Below are positions 16,706 through 27,238 of a DNA stretch of 64,000 nt, one piece after another. The stretch covers positions 1,240,001-1,304,000 of the forward strand of contig NZ_CP041616.1 in NCBI RefSeq assembly GCF_007197575.1, read 5' to 3'. This DNA is from Ornithinimicrobium ciconiae. GTDB taxonomy: Bacteria > Actinomycetota > Actinomycetes > Actinomycetales > Dermatophilaceae. The notes beneath the pieces were generated by a model, which had not been told where the DNA came from, searched no databases, and was given only the letters and a program-made list of their open reading frames with translations. The translations under genes were made by a program, and so were the position numbers. The first letter of the stretch is position 1. The number at the start of each line of letters is the position of its first letter.

Positions 16706-18082
16706 ATGAATTCCACTGCTCAGCGCCCTCGGGTGATCATCATCGGCTCCGGCTTCGGCGGTCTCTTTGCCGCGCGTGCCCTGGCGCGTGCGGACGTCGA
16801 CATCAGGCTCATCGCGCGCACCACGACCCACCTGTTCCAGCCGCTGCTCTATCAGGTGGCCACGGGCATCCTGTCGCCTGGGGAGATCGCTCCGGCGACC
16901 CGTGAGGTGCTGGCGCACCAGGACAATGTGCAGGTCGAGCTCGGCGACGTGACAGCGGTCGACGTGACCTCCAAGACGGTCACGGCGACCACCCTGGACG
17001 TGCCGCGGACCTATTCCTACGACTATCTGATCGTCGCCGCGGGTGCCGCCCAGTCCTGGTTCGGGCACGACGAGTTCGCTGACTTCGCGCCCGGCATGAA
17101 GAGCATCGACGACGCCCTGGAGCTCCGCGGACGCATCTTCGGGGCCTTCGAGCTAGCCGAGCTCGCCGCCGCGGACGGCCGCCACGAGGAGGCGAAGGCC
17201 CTGACCACCTTCGTGGTGGTCGGCGCCGGCCCCACCGGCGTCGAGATGGCCGGACAGCTGGCCGAGCTGTCCCACCGCACCCTCAAGCACGACTTCCGCC
17301 ACATCGACCCCCGCAACTCCACGATCTATCTGATGGATGCGGCCGGGGCCGTGCTCGGTTCCTTCGACGAGTCGCTGCAGGCCAAGACCCGGCGGGCGAT
17401 GGAGAAACTGGGTGTCGACGTGCTCCTCAACGCCAAAGTCGTCGACGTCGATGCGCGGGGGCTCGCCTATCAGGACGAGGCAGGCGAGACGCACCGCATC
17501 CAGGCACTCACCAAGGTGTGGGCCGCTGGCGTGGCCGCCTCCCCGTTGGCCCGGCAGCTTGCTGACCAGGTCGGCATCGAGGTCGACCGGGCGGGCCGAA
17601 TCCCGGTCCAGGACGACCTCACGCTGCCCGGGCACCCTGAGGTCTTCGTCGTCGGAGACATGATGGCTCTCGACAACCTCCCCGGGGTCGCGCAGGTCGC
17701 GATCCAGCAGTCGCGCTACGCCGCCAAGAAGATCAAGGCAGACCTCGGCGGGAAGCCGGTCACCGAGCCGTTCGCCTACTTCGACAAGGGCAACATGGCC
17801 ACGATCTCCCGGTTCCGCGCCATCGCGGAGATTGGCAAGATCAAGGTCACCGGCTTCGTGGCCTGGCTGCTGTGGCTGGGAGTGCACCTCGTCTACATCA
17901 TCGGCTTCAAGTCGCGGGTCACGACCCTGCTGCGCTGGGCGGTCAGCTTCCTGGGCAGGGGGCGTGCTGAGCGAAACATCACCGAGCAGCAGGTCTTCGG
18001 TCGGATGGCGATGCACAGGGCCGACAACCTTCCCGGTCGGGCGGCACGCAACCTCGGCTGGAAGAGCGACGACCAGGACTGA
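16706..18082 (+). CDS. ndh: Type II NADH:quinone oxidoreductase (NDH-2)
   Basis: NDH-2 passes electrons from NADH to menaquinone without proton pumping. The 458-aa flavoprotein has the N-terminal FAD motif IIIGSGFGGLFAARAL (residues ~12-27), the quinone-side segment TTHLFQPLLYQVATGIL, a second nucleotide-binding motif VVVGAGPTGVEMAGQLAEL (~171-189), and the FAD-binding VFVVGDMM near 315. The C-terminus has a hydrophobic helix (VAWLLWLGVHLVYIIGF) and a basic patch for membrane attachment. ATG at 16706 follows AGAGGAGGA. A perfect dyad at 16667-16692 may regulate it. Confidence 0.92.
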   Translation: MNSTAQRPRVIIIGSGFGGLFAARALARADVDIRLIARTTTHLFQPLLYQVATGILSPGEIAPATREVLAHQDNVQVELGDVTAVDVTSKTVTATTLDVPRTYSYDYLIVAAGAAQSWFGHDEFADFAPGMKSIDDALELRGRIFGAFELAELAAADGRHEEAKALTTFVVVGAGPTGVEMAGQLAELSHRTLKHDFRHIDPRNSTIYLMDAAGAVLGSFDESLQAKTRRAMEKLGVDVLLNAKVVDVDARGLAYQDEAGETHRIQALTKVWAAGVAASPLARQLADQVGIEVDRAGRIPVQDDLTLPGHPEVFVVGDMMALDNLPGVAQVAIQQSRYAAKKIKADLGGKPVTEPFAYFDKGNMATISRFRAIAEIGKIKVTGFVAWLLWLGVHLVYIIGFKSRVTTLLRWAVSFLGRGRAERNITEQQVFGRMAMHRADNLPGRAARNLGWKSDDQD

Positions 18083-18175
18083 GTCCCTGGTCCGGCTGCT
18101 GTGTCCGTCGGTTCGGCAGGGCAGCCTGGGTCGTCCGGTTCGGTGCCTGACCGGAACGTGTTTACAGTGGCCAGC

Positions 18176-19501
18176 ATGCCGCTGGACTATCCCATCGCGA
18201 CCGACACGCTCCCCAACGGGCTGCGGGTCGTCGTCAGCTCCGACCACACCGTGCCGACGGTCACCGTCAACATCTGGGTCGGTGTCGGTTCTCGCCACGA
18301 GCAGCCCGGACACACCGGCCTGGCCCACCTCTTCGAGCACCTGATGTTCCAGGGGTCGGCCAACGTCGGAGAGGGAGAGCACTTCTCGCTGCTCATGGAG
18401 CAGGGCGGCACCCTCAACGCCACGACCTGGTTCGACCGCACCAATTACTTCGAGACCGTGCCGACCGGCGCACTCGACCTCGCGCTCTGGCTGGAGGCGG
18501 ACCGGCAGGGCCGGCTGCTCGAGGCCGTGACCCAGGCCAACCTGGACAACCAGCGTGACGTGGTCAAGGAGGAGAAGCGGCAGCGCTACGACAACCAGCC
18601 CTACGGCACGGCGATCGCTGACCTTGGTGCCCTGGTCTTCGAGGAGGGGCACCCGTACCACCATCCGACCATCGGCTCCATGGACGACCTGGACGCCGCC
18701 GATCTGGCGGACGTTCACGACTTCTACCGGCGGCACTACGCCCCGGGCAACACGGTCCTCACGCTGGTGGGCGACATCACCGCCGAGGCCGGGTTCGAGG
18801 CAGTGCGGCGTCACTGGGGCGCCCTGGCGGCACCGACACCCGCGCCGCAGGAGCCACGGCCCCAGCTGGAACCGCTCACCACCGCTCCCCGCCTGGACCG
18901 TGCCGATGACGTGCCCAACGACCGGCTCTACCTCGGGTTTCGGCTCCCGGTCGCGCACACCCCGGAGTTCCTGGCCTGCTCCGTGGCCCTGGACGCCCTG
19001 GGCTCGCTGCCCACCAGCCGCCTCCACCGTCGTCTGGTGCGAAACGAGGAGGTCGCGATCAGCGTGTCCGGAGCCTCCCTGGGCCTCATCGACGGTGCGT
19101 CGCTGGGCTTCCTCGGCATCGATGTGGCAGAGGGTGCTGACCCCCGCCAGATCGAGGAGGCAGTCTGTGCTGAGCTCGAGCGGTTCGCCGCCGAGGGGCC
19201 GACGCCCATCGAGCTGGAGTCCTCCCTGGCCGACACGGAGCGGTCCTGGCTGGAGGCGTTGGCCAGCCACCAGGAGCGGGCCGACCTGATCAGCCACTAC
19301 ACGCTGCTGCACGACGACCCCGAGCACATCAACACCTACCTGGACCAGGTCCGCGCAGTGACCGCAGAACAGATACGGCAGGCGGCGGCCCGCTGGCTGA
19401 CCCCCGACTCACGCGCCACCGTGTCCTTCACCACCGTGTCCTTGACCACCGAGCACCCGCTCACCGACGCGCAGCAGCCGGTCACGGAGACTGTGGCGTG
19501 A
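18176..19501 (+). CDS. M16 family zinc peptidase, catalytic subunit
   Basis: The 441-aa protein has the inverted zinc motif HLFEH (about 50-54) with the distal Glu region following (around GTLNATTWFDRTNYFETVP), diagnostic of active M16 (pitrilysin/processing-peptidase-like) enzymes. The C-terminal half contains the usual second M16 domain (RLYLGFRLPV). ATG at 18176 begins at the conserved first strand (DTLPNGLRVVV); a longer in-frame start at 18101 adds unrelated sequence. It pairs with the next gene, overlapping by 4 bp, so the two probably form a heterodimer. Confidence 0.9.
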   Translation: MPLDYPIATDTLPNGLRVVVSSDHTVPTVTVNIWVGVGSRHEQPGHTGLAHLFEHLMFQGSANVGEGEHFSLLMEQGGTLNATTWFDRTNYFETVPTGALDLALWLEADRQGRLLEAVTQANLDNQRDVVKEEKRQRYDNQPYGTAIADLGALVFEEGHPYHHPTIGSMDDLDAADLADVHDFYRRHYAPGNTVLTLVGDITAEAGFEAVRRHWGALAAPTPAPQEPRPQLEPLTTAPRLDRADDVPNDRLYLGFRLPVAHTPEFLACSVALDALGSLPTSRLHRRLVRNEEVAISVSGASLGLIDGASLGFLGIDVAEGADPRQIEEAVCAELERFAAEGPTPIELESSLADTERSWLEALASHQERADLISHYTLLHDDPEHINTYLDQVRAVTAEQIRQAAARWLTPDSRATVSFTTVSLTTEHPLTDAQQPVTETVA

Positions 19502-20877
19502 GCGCCGACGGCGTGACCACTCCCGCGGGCCCGCGTCCCGTCGTTGCGGAGCCGGCTCCCTGGAGCTTCCCGCAGCCGGACCGGTTCGTGCTCTCCAACG
19601 GTGTGGCGGTCCAGGCCTTCGACATGCCGGGTCAGCACGTCCTGTCCGTGCAGCTCGGCATCCCGGCCCCGTTGGCAGGTGAGCCGAAGGAGGTCGAGGG
19701 GGTCGGCCTGATCATGGCGCGGTGTCTCGACCAGGGGACTGCCCGGCATACCGCAGATGAGATGGCTGAACTGCTGGACCGCAAGGGGATCGCGCTGCAC
19801 GCGGGAGTGGGGGAGCGCGCTTTCCTCGTCGAGCTCGACGTCATCAGCCGCAACCTGGGCGCGGCGCTGGACCTGATGGTCGAGTGTCTGACCGAGGCAA
19901 CCTTCCCCGAGGCGGAGGTGCGCAGGGAGGTGCGGCACCGGGTGGCTGACATCGGTCAGGACCACGCCGACCCCGGGAGCCTGGCGGCCCTGCACTTCAT
20001 CGCGACCTATTTCGACTCGGCGGACCGCGCCTCGCGACCCGGTGGCGGCAGCCGTGAGACGGTGTCGACCATCACGGCCGAGGCTGTCCGCGACTACTAC
20101 GCGGCGACGGTCCACCCCGACGGTGCCGTGCTCGCGGTGGCCGGAGACCTGTCCGGCATCGACCTGCCTACCCTGCTGGAGACCGCCTTCGCGCCGTGGG
20201 CCAGCGTCCCTGGCCATCGGCCGGCGACCGTGGATCCTGGCACGCGGGCAGCCACAGCCGGACGCATCGTGCTCGTGGACCGCCCCGGGGCCGTGCAGAC
20301 CGAGCTGCACCTCGGGGGACCGGGACCGACCCGCTCGGACCCCCTGGGGTGGGGGCCCTACCAGGTCCTGTCCTTCGCGGTCGGGGGCTCTCCCCAGGCA
20401 CGGATCGACCGGGTCCTGCGCGAGGAGCGAGGTTATACCTACGGCATCCGGGCCGGTTTCCGCCCACGGACCCGCACCGGGTTGTTCACTGCCCTGGGCT
20501 CGGTGCGCGGGGAGGTCACGGTCGAGGCTGTCGCGGCCCTGCTCGACATCCTTGACCTGCAGGGGTCAGACCTGACCGACGACGAGCTCTCGCATGCTGC
20601 GGGATACCAGGCGCGCACCGCGCCCGGTCGGTTCGCGACCTGTGAGGCGGTCGCGGCAGAGGCGGTCTCGCTGGCGCTGGACGGTCTCGGTGTCGACTTC
20701 GTGACACGGACCGTGGACCAGGTGCGCACCCTGGACCCTGACGTCGCGCGCGCTGCCTGGGACCGGCACCGCGGCGAGCCGTGGACGGTGATCCTGGTCG
20801 GTGACGCGCAGCACGCCAAGGGCATCGAGGAACTCGGCCGTGGGCCGGTGGACGTGGTGTCCCAGCCGCGCGTCTGA
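19498..20877 (+). CDS. M16 family peptidase, non-catalytic partner subunit
   Basis: The 459-aa protein has the M16 fold signatures (FVLSNGVAVQAFDMPG at the start, VLSFAVGGSPQARIDRVLRE in the second half) but the HxxEH motif region reads GLIMARCLDQGTARHTADEM, so zinc ligands are absent. In bacterial M16 pairs the second protein often lacks the motif and supplies an R/Y pair for substrate binding. GTG at 19498 overlaps the preceding stop, supporting co-translation and a heterodimer. Confidence 0.88.
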   Translation: MSADGVTTPAGPRPVVAEPAPWSFPQPDRFVLSNGVAVQAFDMPGQHVLSVQLGIPAPLAGEPKEVEGVGLIMARCLDQGTARHTADEMAELLDRKGIALHAGVGERAFLVELDVISRNLGAALDLMVECLTEATFPEAEVRREVRHRVADIGQDHADPGSLAALHFIATYFDSADRASRPGGGSRETVSTITAEAVRDYYAATVHPDGAVLAVAGDLSGIDLPTLLETAFAPWASVPGHRPATVDPGTRAATAGRIVLVDRPGAVQTELHLGGPGPTRSDPLGWGPYQVLSFAVGGSPQARIDRVLREERGYTYGIRAGFRPRTRTGLFTALGSVRGEVTVEAVAALLDILDLQGSDLTDDELSHAAGYQARTAPGRFATCEAVAAEAVSLALDGLGVDFVTRTVDQVRTLDPDVARAAWDRHRGEPWTVILVGDAQHAKGIEELGRGPVDVVSQPRV

Positions 20878-20885
20878 CCGCGAGC

Positions 20886-21590
20886 TCAGCCGAGGGAGCC
20901 GAGCAGCTCCCCGATCCGCACGGAGGAGGCCGGGGCCCCCAGGTAGTCCGGCAGGAGGGCGATCCCTCGGGTATGCATGTCGCCGGCCACCGCCGGCCCG
21001 ACGTAGCGGAGGTGCCACGGCTCGTAGGCATAGCCCGTCCGTTCCCGTGCACCCTGCGGGTAGGAGAGGATGAACCCGAACTCGTGTGCGTGCTCGGCGA
21101 CCCAGCGACCCTCCTTGGTCTCACCGAAACAGGGGTCCAGGTAGCACGTGCCCGTGGTGTTGTCGAGATCGACGGCCAGGCCGGTCTGGTGCTCACTGTG
21201 CCCCGGGCGAGCGCTTGTGGCGTCGGCCGAGGCTCGGCCGTAGTGCCGCGCCCAGTAGTCATAGGTGCCGGCCTGGGTGTCGTAGGACCGGAAGCCGCTG
21301 ATCACGCGCAGGCCCAGGTCCTCCTCCTCCGCGGCGGCGAACAGCAGGTCCAACTGCTCCAGCACCTCCGCCCGGAGCTCGTAGTCCGTGCCGGGGACGC
21401 GCTCCAGGTCGTCCGGTGCGTAGTCGAGGGGGGCGACCGGCTGCTGCTTGGTGACCACGCCGAGCAGCAGCTCAGGGTCGTGGCGCTCGAGGTCGGTGTC
21501 ATCCCCGTTGGCGTGTGCGACACCCGTGACGCCGGACAGCGCGAGCAGCGCAGCAAGGCAACTGAAAAGGAGGGTGCGGGGGGTTGGCAC
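20886..21590 (-). CDS. Secreted VanY-type D-alanyl-D-alanine carboxypeptidase (M15)
   Basis: The 234-aa protein has an N-terminal signal peptide (TPRTLLFSCLAALLALSGVT, cleavage near AHA). The M15B zinc motifs are SEHQTGLAVD (about 130-139) and EPWHLRYVG (about 186-194), with FRSYDTQ upstream, as in VanY/DacB-like enzymes. It should trim the terminal D-Ala from peptidoglycan stem peptides outside the cell. It converges on the M16 pair and is 31 bp downstream of hisN on the same strand. Confidence 0.92.
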   Translation of the reverse strand: MPTPRTLLFSCLAALLALSGVTGVAHANGDDTDLERHDPELLLGVVTKQQPVAPLDYAPDDLERVPGTDYELRAEVLEQLDLLFAAAEEEDLGLRVISGFRSYDTQAGTYDYWARHYGRASADATSARPGHSEHQTGLAVDLDNTTGTCYLDPCFGETKEGRWVAEHAHEFGFILSYPQGARERTGYAYEPWHLRYVGPAVAGDMHTRGIALLPDYLGAPASSVRIGELLGSLG

Positions 21591-21621
21591 CTGTCTATCC
21601 TGCCAGGTCAGCAGCCTTCTG

Positions 21622-22425
21622 TCAGCCTGTCTGGTCAGGCAGGTCGCCTCGCAGGTGCGTCAGTATGTCGTCGTGCAGGTGTCCGTTGGAACTCACCGCG
21701 CTGGTCCCGAACGGGCCGTCGGCGCCGCTCAGGTCGGTGAAACGGCCTCCTGCCTCGGTGAGGATGGGCGCCAGGGCTGCCATGTCGTGCAGCGCCACCT
21801 GAGGCTCGATGGCCATGTCCAGCGCCCCCTCGGCAACAAGCACATGGCTCCAGAAGTCGCCGTAGGCCCGGGTGCGCCAGCAGGCACGAGCCAAGCGGAG
21901 GAAGCCGTCACGCTGGAGGTGCCCGTCCCAGGAGTTCTGGTCGGACTGGGACAGTGAGGCGTGCTCGATGCGGGAGGTGTCGGACACCCGGATGCGCGTG
22001 GCCCGGGACAGTGAGCGACCGGTCCACGCCCCGGAGCCGGAGGCCGCCCACCAGCGTCGGTTCAGCGCTGGTGCCGCGACCAGCCCCATCACGGGCTCGT
22101 CGTCGACGACCAGCCCGATCAGCGTCGCCCAGACCGGCACGCCGCGCACGTAGTTGGCGGTGCCGTCGATCGGGTCGAGGATCCACCGTCGGTTGCCGTG
22201 CCCGGTGGTCGAGAGCTCCTCACCTTGCACCACGTCGCGGGGACGGGTGCGGCTCAGGTGGTGGCGCAGCAACTCCTCGGTCTCGGTGTCTGCCTGGCTG
22301 AGCACGCTGCCGTCGTCCTTGAAACTCACCTGCAGGCTGTCGGCGCGGAACGAGTCGAGCGTGGTCCGCTCGACCGCATCCGCCAGGACGTGGGCGAGGC
22401 GCAGGTCATCCTCGAATGTGGCCAT
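21622..22425 (-). CDS. hisN: Histidinol-phosphatase HisN (inositol monophosphatase family)
   Basis: The 267-aa protein carries the IMPase metal-binding motifs: GEELS (about 68), DPIDGTANYVRGVPVW (about 84-99) and the distal ARAYGDFWSH-like RAYGDFWSHVLVAEG near 190. In Actinobacteria the homologue next to rsgA and aroA is the IMPase-type histidinol-phosphatase of histidine biosynthesis; substrate specificity is assigned from context and family. ATG at 22425 is chosen; a longer frame from 22485 has no homology. No clear Shine-Dalgarno is seen. Confidence 0.85.
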   Translation of the reverse strand: MATFEDDLRLAHVLADAVERTTLDSFRADSLQVSFKDDGSVLSQADTETEELLRHHLSRTRPRDVVQGEELSTTGHGNRRWILDPIDGTANYVRGVPVWATLIGLVVDDEPVMGLVAAPALNRRWWAASGSGAWTGRSLSRATRIRVSDTSRIEHASLSQSDQNSWDGHLQRDGFLRLARACWRTRAYGDFWSHVLVAEGALDMAIEPQVALHDMAALAPILTEAGGRFTDLSGADGPFGTSAVSSNGHLHDDILTHLRGDLPDQTG

Positions 22426-22498
22426 TTCAACCACGCTAGTGCCCTGGGGTGCGAAGTCGGTGGAGCCCGTGCCGACGCTCTCCAAGTCGGCGGGCAGG

Positions 22499-22590
22499 CC
22501 TACGAAACTTCTCTAGAAATGCGTGGGAGGCCTACGAAACCCCTCCAAGAATGCGTGGGAGACCTACGAAACCTCTCTCAAAATGGTTTA
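22499..22590 (-). repeat. Three tandem copies of a 32-bp repeat after rsgA
   Basis: Three copies start at 22499, 22531 and 22563, period exactly 32 bp. On the minus strand the core of each is (A/G)GTTTCGTAGG preceded by GCATT-like sequence. The copy nearest rsgA contains its TAA stop (22588-22590). A related two-copy array with the same period lies at 48853-48906. Confidence 0.9.
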
Positions 22591-23591
22591 GGAGTCGCTG
22601 GTCCTGCTGCGGAGCAACCGACGCAGGGACTCCAGGCGGGCCGCGCCGGAGGGGCCGGCGTGTCCGGCGGCGACCCAGGCGTCCAGGGCGCACTCCTCCT
22701 CGTCATGGCTGCACCCGCGCGGGCACTTCGCAGCTCCCTGCGCCAGGTCGGGAAAGTGCTCGATGAAGGTGCTGGGGTCCACGTGCCCCAGACCGAAGGA
22801 GCGCACGCCCGGGGTGTCCACCACCCAGCCGCCCCCCGGCACCTCGAGAGCCACGGCACTGGTGGAGGTGTGCCGACCACGGCCGGTCACCACGTTGACC
22901 CCTCCGGTGGCCCGGTGGGCATCCGGCACCAGCGCGTTGACCAGCGTCGACTTTCCGACCCCCGAGTGGCCGACAAAGACGCTCACCTTGCCGAGCAGGT
23001 GCTCGAGCACCTCCTCGACGCCAGCACCCAGCCCGGTGTCCGGGTCGAGGGAGGTGACGACAGCGGGCACGTTGAGGGGTGCGTAGATCCCCAGGAGGTG
23101 GTCGGGCGAGGCGAGGTCGGACTTGGTCAGCACCAGTAGCGGGGTGAGCCCGGCGTCATAGGCGGCGACCAGGCAGCGGTCGATCATCCGTGGGCGGGGC
23201 TCGGGGTTGGTCAGCGCCGTGACGATCACCATCTGGTCGGCGTTGGCCACGATCACCCGCTCCACGCGGTCGCTGTCGTCTGCGGAGCGGCGCAGCACGG
23301 AGGAGCGCGGGAGAACCCTGACGATGCGCGCCAGTGCATCCGGTCCGCCGGAGGTGTCGCCGACCAGGCCGACGTGGTCGCCGACCACGATGCTCTTGCG
23401 GCCCAGCTCTCGAGCGCGCATGGCGGTGGCCGATCGCTCATCCAGGCGGACGGTGTAGCGCCCTCGGTCCACGCCGATGACGAGACCCTCCACCGCGTCG
23501 TCGTGCGCGGGTCGTTCTTTGGTGCGCGGTCGGCTGCCGCGCCGGGAGGGGCGGACCCGGACAGCCGACTCGTCGAGGTGGTCGTAACGAC

Positions 23592-23595
<4 letters not shown>
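22588..23595 (-). CDS. rsgA: Ribosome small-subunit maturation GTPase RsgA
   Basis: RsgA helps late 30S assembly. The 335-aa protein has an OB-fold N-terminus and the circularly permuted GTPase order typical of the family: G4 LTKSDL first, then G1 GHSGVGKSTLVN (about 208-219), the G2/switch region with TGGVNVVTGRGRHTS and G3 VDTPGVRSFG. A C-terminal zinc knuckle (CPRGCSHDEEEC) follows. The GTG start overlaps the aroA stop by 4 bp, giving an aroA-rsgA transcription unit with hisN downstream after a 162-bp spacer containing 32-bp repeats. Confidence 0.95.
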
Positions 23596-24983
<1,388 letters not shown>

Positions 24984-24988
24984 GGTGC

Positions 24989-25489
24989 TCAGAAGGGCAG
25001 CTTGTCGGAGACCGCGGAGACCGCGTTCTTGGCCGCCAGCTGCGACTCGAGGGAGGCGATGTGAGCGGCGTTCTTGGTGCGCCACACCAGGCTCGGGTTG
25101 CCCGCGGTGTCCAGGGAGGCCAGGACGACACCACCGAGCAGTCCGAGGTTGCCGAAGAACTGCTTCTTCTCGGCCGCCTTGACCTCCGGGTCCTCCTCCT
25201 CCCAGAAGCGGTGCTCAAAGAAGGTGGCGGGCACCAGGCTGAGTGCCAGTGCGGCTCCTGCGACCCGGGGGAACTTGCCGAGGGCGAGCAGGGTGCCGGC
25301 GCCGGCCATGACCGCGCCGTTGACGCGGACCAACAGCTCCGGGTCGTTGGGAACGCCGAGGGGCTCGGCGACAGCAGCCGAGAACTTCTGGGCTGCGGGG
25401 ATGCGGGAGCCCGGGTGCTGCAGCGCGTCGATGCCTCGGGTGATGAAGGCACTGGCGAGCAGGGGACGGGCGAGCTTGCGGAAGACCAT
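24989..25489 (-). CDS. DoxX family membrane protein
   Basis: The 166-aa protein has the DoxX layout of four hydrophobic helices, beginning with LARPLLASAFITRGIDALQHP, followed by AVMAGAGTLLALGKFPRVAGAA-type helices and a conserved hydrophobic FFGNLGLLGGVVLASLD. DoxX proteins are small membrane proteins linked with redox or detoxification functions; in mycobacteria one partners with superoxide dismutase. Nothing adjacent fixes a specific role here. Stop lies 5 bp before the aroA start. Confidence 0.87.
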   Translation of the reverse strand: MVFRKLARPLLASAFITRGIDALQHPGSRIPAAQKFSAAVAEPLGVPNDPELLVRVNGAVMAGAGTLLALGKFPRVAGAALALSLVPATFFEHRFWEEEDPEVKAAEKKQFFGNLGLLGGVVLASLDTAGNPSLVWRTKNAAHIASLESQLAAKNAVSAVSDKLPF

Positions 25490-25541
25490 GGTGCTCCTCT
25501 GTTTCGGCCGGTCGTGGTGACGATCTGTCTGCCTCTGGCCT

Positions 25542-26294
25542 CTAACCTAACTGTTCGAGCCAGGACATCACCGAGTGAGTCACGAGGTCCTGGTCGCGGG
25601 AGGGGGAGTGGTTGCCGGGGACCTCGACCAGATCGAGGGAGGCCGTGTCGAGTGGGCGTCCCTCGATCCCGGCTGCCAGGGCAACGAGAATTTCAGCGGG
25701 GGAACCGAAGGGGTCCGCACCCCCCTGCACGACGAGGGTCGGAATCGTCAGGTTGATCGGAGTGGCCAGTTCGGCGCTGCGGCTCTTGTCCGGTCCGCCG
25801 GGCGGGTGCAGCGGGAAGGACAGGCACAGGACTCCGTCAGCCCGGGGCAGACCGGCGTCCGGGTCGCCGGGACTGGTGCGGCAGGCCACCCGAGCTCCAG
25901 CACTGCGACCCCCGACGACCAGGGGGCGTGGCAGTGGGTGGCGGAGTGCGCTGAGTCCGGCGGGACCGGCGTCGAGACCGGTGTCGAGACCGGTGTGACC
26001 GGCGTCGAGACCGGTGTCGAGAGCGGACAGCAACTCGGTCCAGGCCGCGTCCAGGGTTGGTGGCCTGCTGGCCACCTTGCGGCCGGCGAGGCGCCACGGC
26101 TGCTCGACCAGGACGACGGTCCACCCGTGTGCAGTCGCGGTCAGCACGCTCTGCAGATCCTTGGGCCAGGAGCCCAACGGCCCGCCCGCGCCATGTCCGA
26201 GGACGATCGTCCCGCGCGTGTCCTGCGCCGACGGGTGGACCCGCACGGCGGCTGGCCCCTCACTGGTCTGCACCGTGATGGGTTCGGCGATCAT
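25542..26294 (-). CDS. Alpha/beta hydrolase with internal repeat
   Basis: The 250-aa protein has the alpha/beta hydrolase landmarks: the oxyanion-region GHGAGGPLGSWP (about 33-44), the nucleophile elbow VVGGRSAGARVA (Ser about 132), an Asp in VVQGGADPFG and the final His in VPGNHSPS. It resembles the KANL/dienelactone-hydrolase-like group. Between about residues 88 and 112 there is a repeat, LDTGLDAGHTG then LDTGLDAGPAG, encoded by a 33-bp DNA duplication, likely an inserted loop. The stop overlaps the start region of the upstream gene (26291) by 4 bp. Substrate unknown. Confidence 0.87.
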   Translation of the reverse strand: MIAEPITVQTSEGPAAVRVHPSAQDTRGTIVLGHGAGGPLGSWPKDLQSVLTATAHGWTVVLVEQPWRLAGRKVASRPPTLDAAWTELLSALDTGLDAGHTGLDTGLDAGPAGLSALRHPLPRPLVVGGRSAGARVACRTSPGDPDAGLPRADGVLCLSFPLHPPGGPDKSRSAELATPINLTIPTLVVQGGADPFGSPAEILVALAAGIEGRPLDTASLDLVEVPGNHSPSRDQDLVTHSVMSWLEQLG

Positions 26295-27139
26295 CCGCCC
26301 AGCACCTCTCCGGTGGCTGGGTTGACCGCGCCGACCAGGTGATCGTCAGGGAGACGGTCGAGCAGCTGCGGCCCGTTGTTGCGCGTGGTGTTGACGGCGG
26401 TGCTGATCGGATAGGCCTCGAAGCGGCCCGGCCCGGGGGACTCCAGCAGGGACCTGACCTCGTCAGGGTCTGTCAGTGTCGGGTCGAGCCAGTCCTGCCA
26501 GGCGGCCCGCTCCAGCACGACGGGTTGGCGGTCGTGCACCCGGTCCAGCCCCGTTTCGGCCGCCGTCGTGATGATCGTGAAGCTGACGATCCACGCCGTG
26601 GGGTCGTCCTCGGGAGCGCTCCGATCACGCCAGAACTCGTAGACCCCGGCGAAGCCCAGCTGCTCGCCGTCACCGCGGTGCATGAAGAACGGCTGCTTGC
26701 GTGGCTTGCCCTTGGCGTCCTTGGCGACGGGGGAGACCTGCCACTCATACCAGCCGGCGGCGGGAACGAGGCAGCGGCGGGCCGTCGCCGCGCGAGCGAA
26801 GGAGGGCTTGTCCAGCAGGGTCTCGGCACGCGCGTTGGTCATCCGCAGGCCGACCTTGGGGTCCTTGGCCCAGGACGGCACCAGGCCCCACGTCAGCAGG
26901 CGCGCCTGACGGATCGGGTCGGCCTGCTCACCCCGGTCCGCAACCTCGCCACGTGGGGTGCGGGTGAGCACCACGGGTGCCTGCTTGGACGGCGCCATGT
27001 TGAAGTCCGGGGTGCCCGCAGGCGGGTCCTGGGGATTCACCAGGACGCTGCGCGAGGGCTGATCGGTGGCATCGAGATCAACCTCGAAGGCCTCGATCAG
27101 CTCATCGGGATCTGCCGTGGCCGCGTACCTACCGCACAT
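26291..27139 (-). CDS. SOS-response-associated peptidase (HMCES/YedK family)
   Basis: SRAP proteins crosslink to abasic sites in single-stranded DNA through the N-terminal Cys2, shielding them. The 282-aa protein begins MCGRYA with Cys2 in place and contains the family motifs FNMAPSKQAPVV, LTWGLVPSWAKD, NARAETLLDKPSF, GWYEWQ and VHDRQPVVL (catalytic His in the VHDRQP motif). Length is near the longer actinobacterial members, with a Lys/Gly/Pro insertion (VAKDAKGKPRKQ). The gene forms a 4-bp overlap with the alpha/beta hydrolase downstream. Confidence 0.94.
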   Translation of the reverse strand: MCGRYAATADPDELIEAFEVDLDATDQPSRSVLVNPQDPPAGTPDFNMAPSKQAPVVLTRTPRGEVADRGEQADPIRQARLLTWGLVPSWAKDPKVGLRMTNARAETLLDKPSFARAATARRCLVPAAGWYEWQVSPVAKDAKGKPRKQPFFMHRGDGEQLGFAGVYEFWRDRSAPEDDPTAWIVSFTIITTAAETGLDRVHDRQPVVLERAAWQDWLDPTLTDPDEVRSLLESPGPGRFEAYPISTAVNTTRNNGPQLLDRLPDDHLVGAVNPATGEVLGG

Positions 27140-27238
27140 ATCCCCACGATAGGACTTCCCGCCGACAGGATGGTCACCACCGGATGCCTGAGGTGGAGTG
27201 TGGCCGCCTTATGGTGCGTCCGGTCGGGTTGGGGAGGG

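Noticed and set aside
17153..19327. 724-codon minus-strand frame opposite ndh and the M16 gene
   Set aside because: Composition is that of an antisense shadow; both plus-strand genes have clear family motifs in this region.
22499..22590. CRISPR-like array
   Set aside because: Repeats are contiguous with a 32-bp period without unique spacers, copies diverge, and there are no cas genes.
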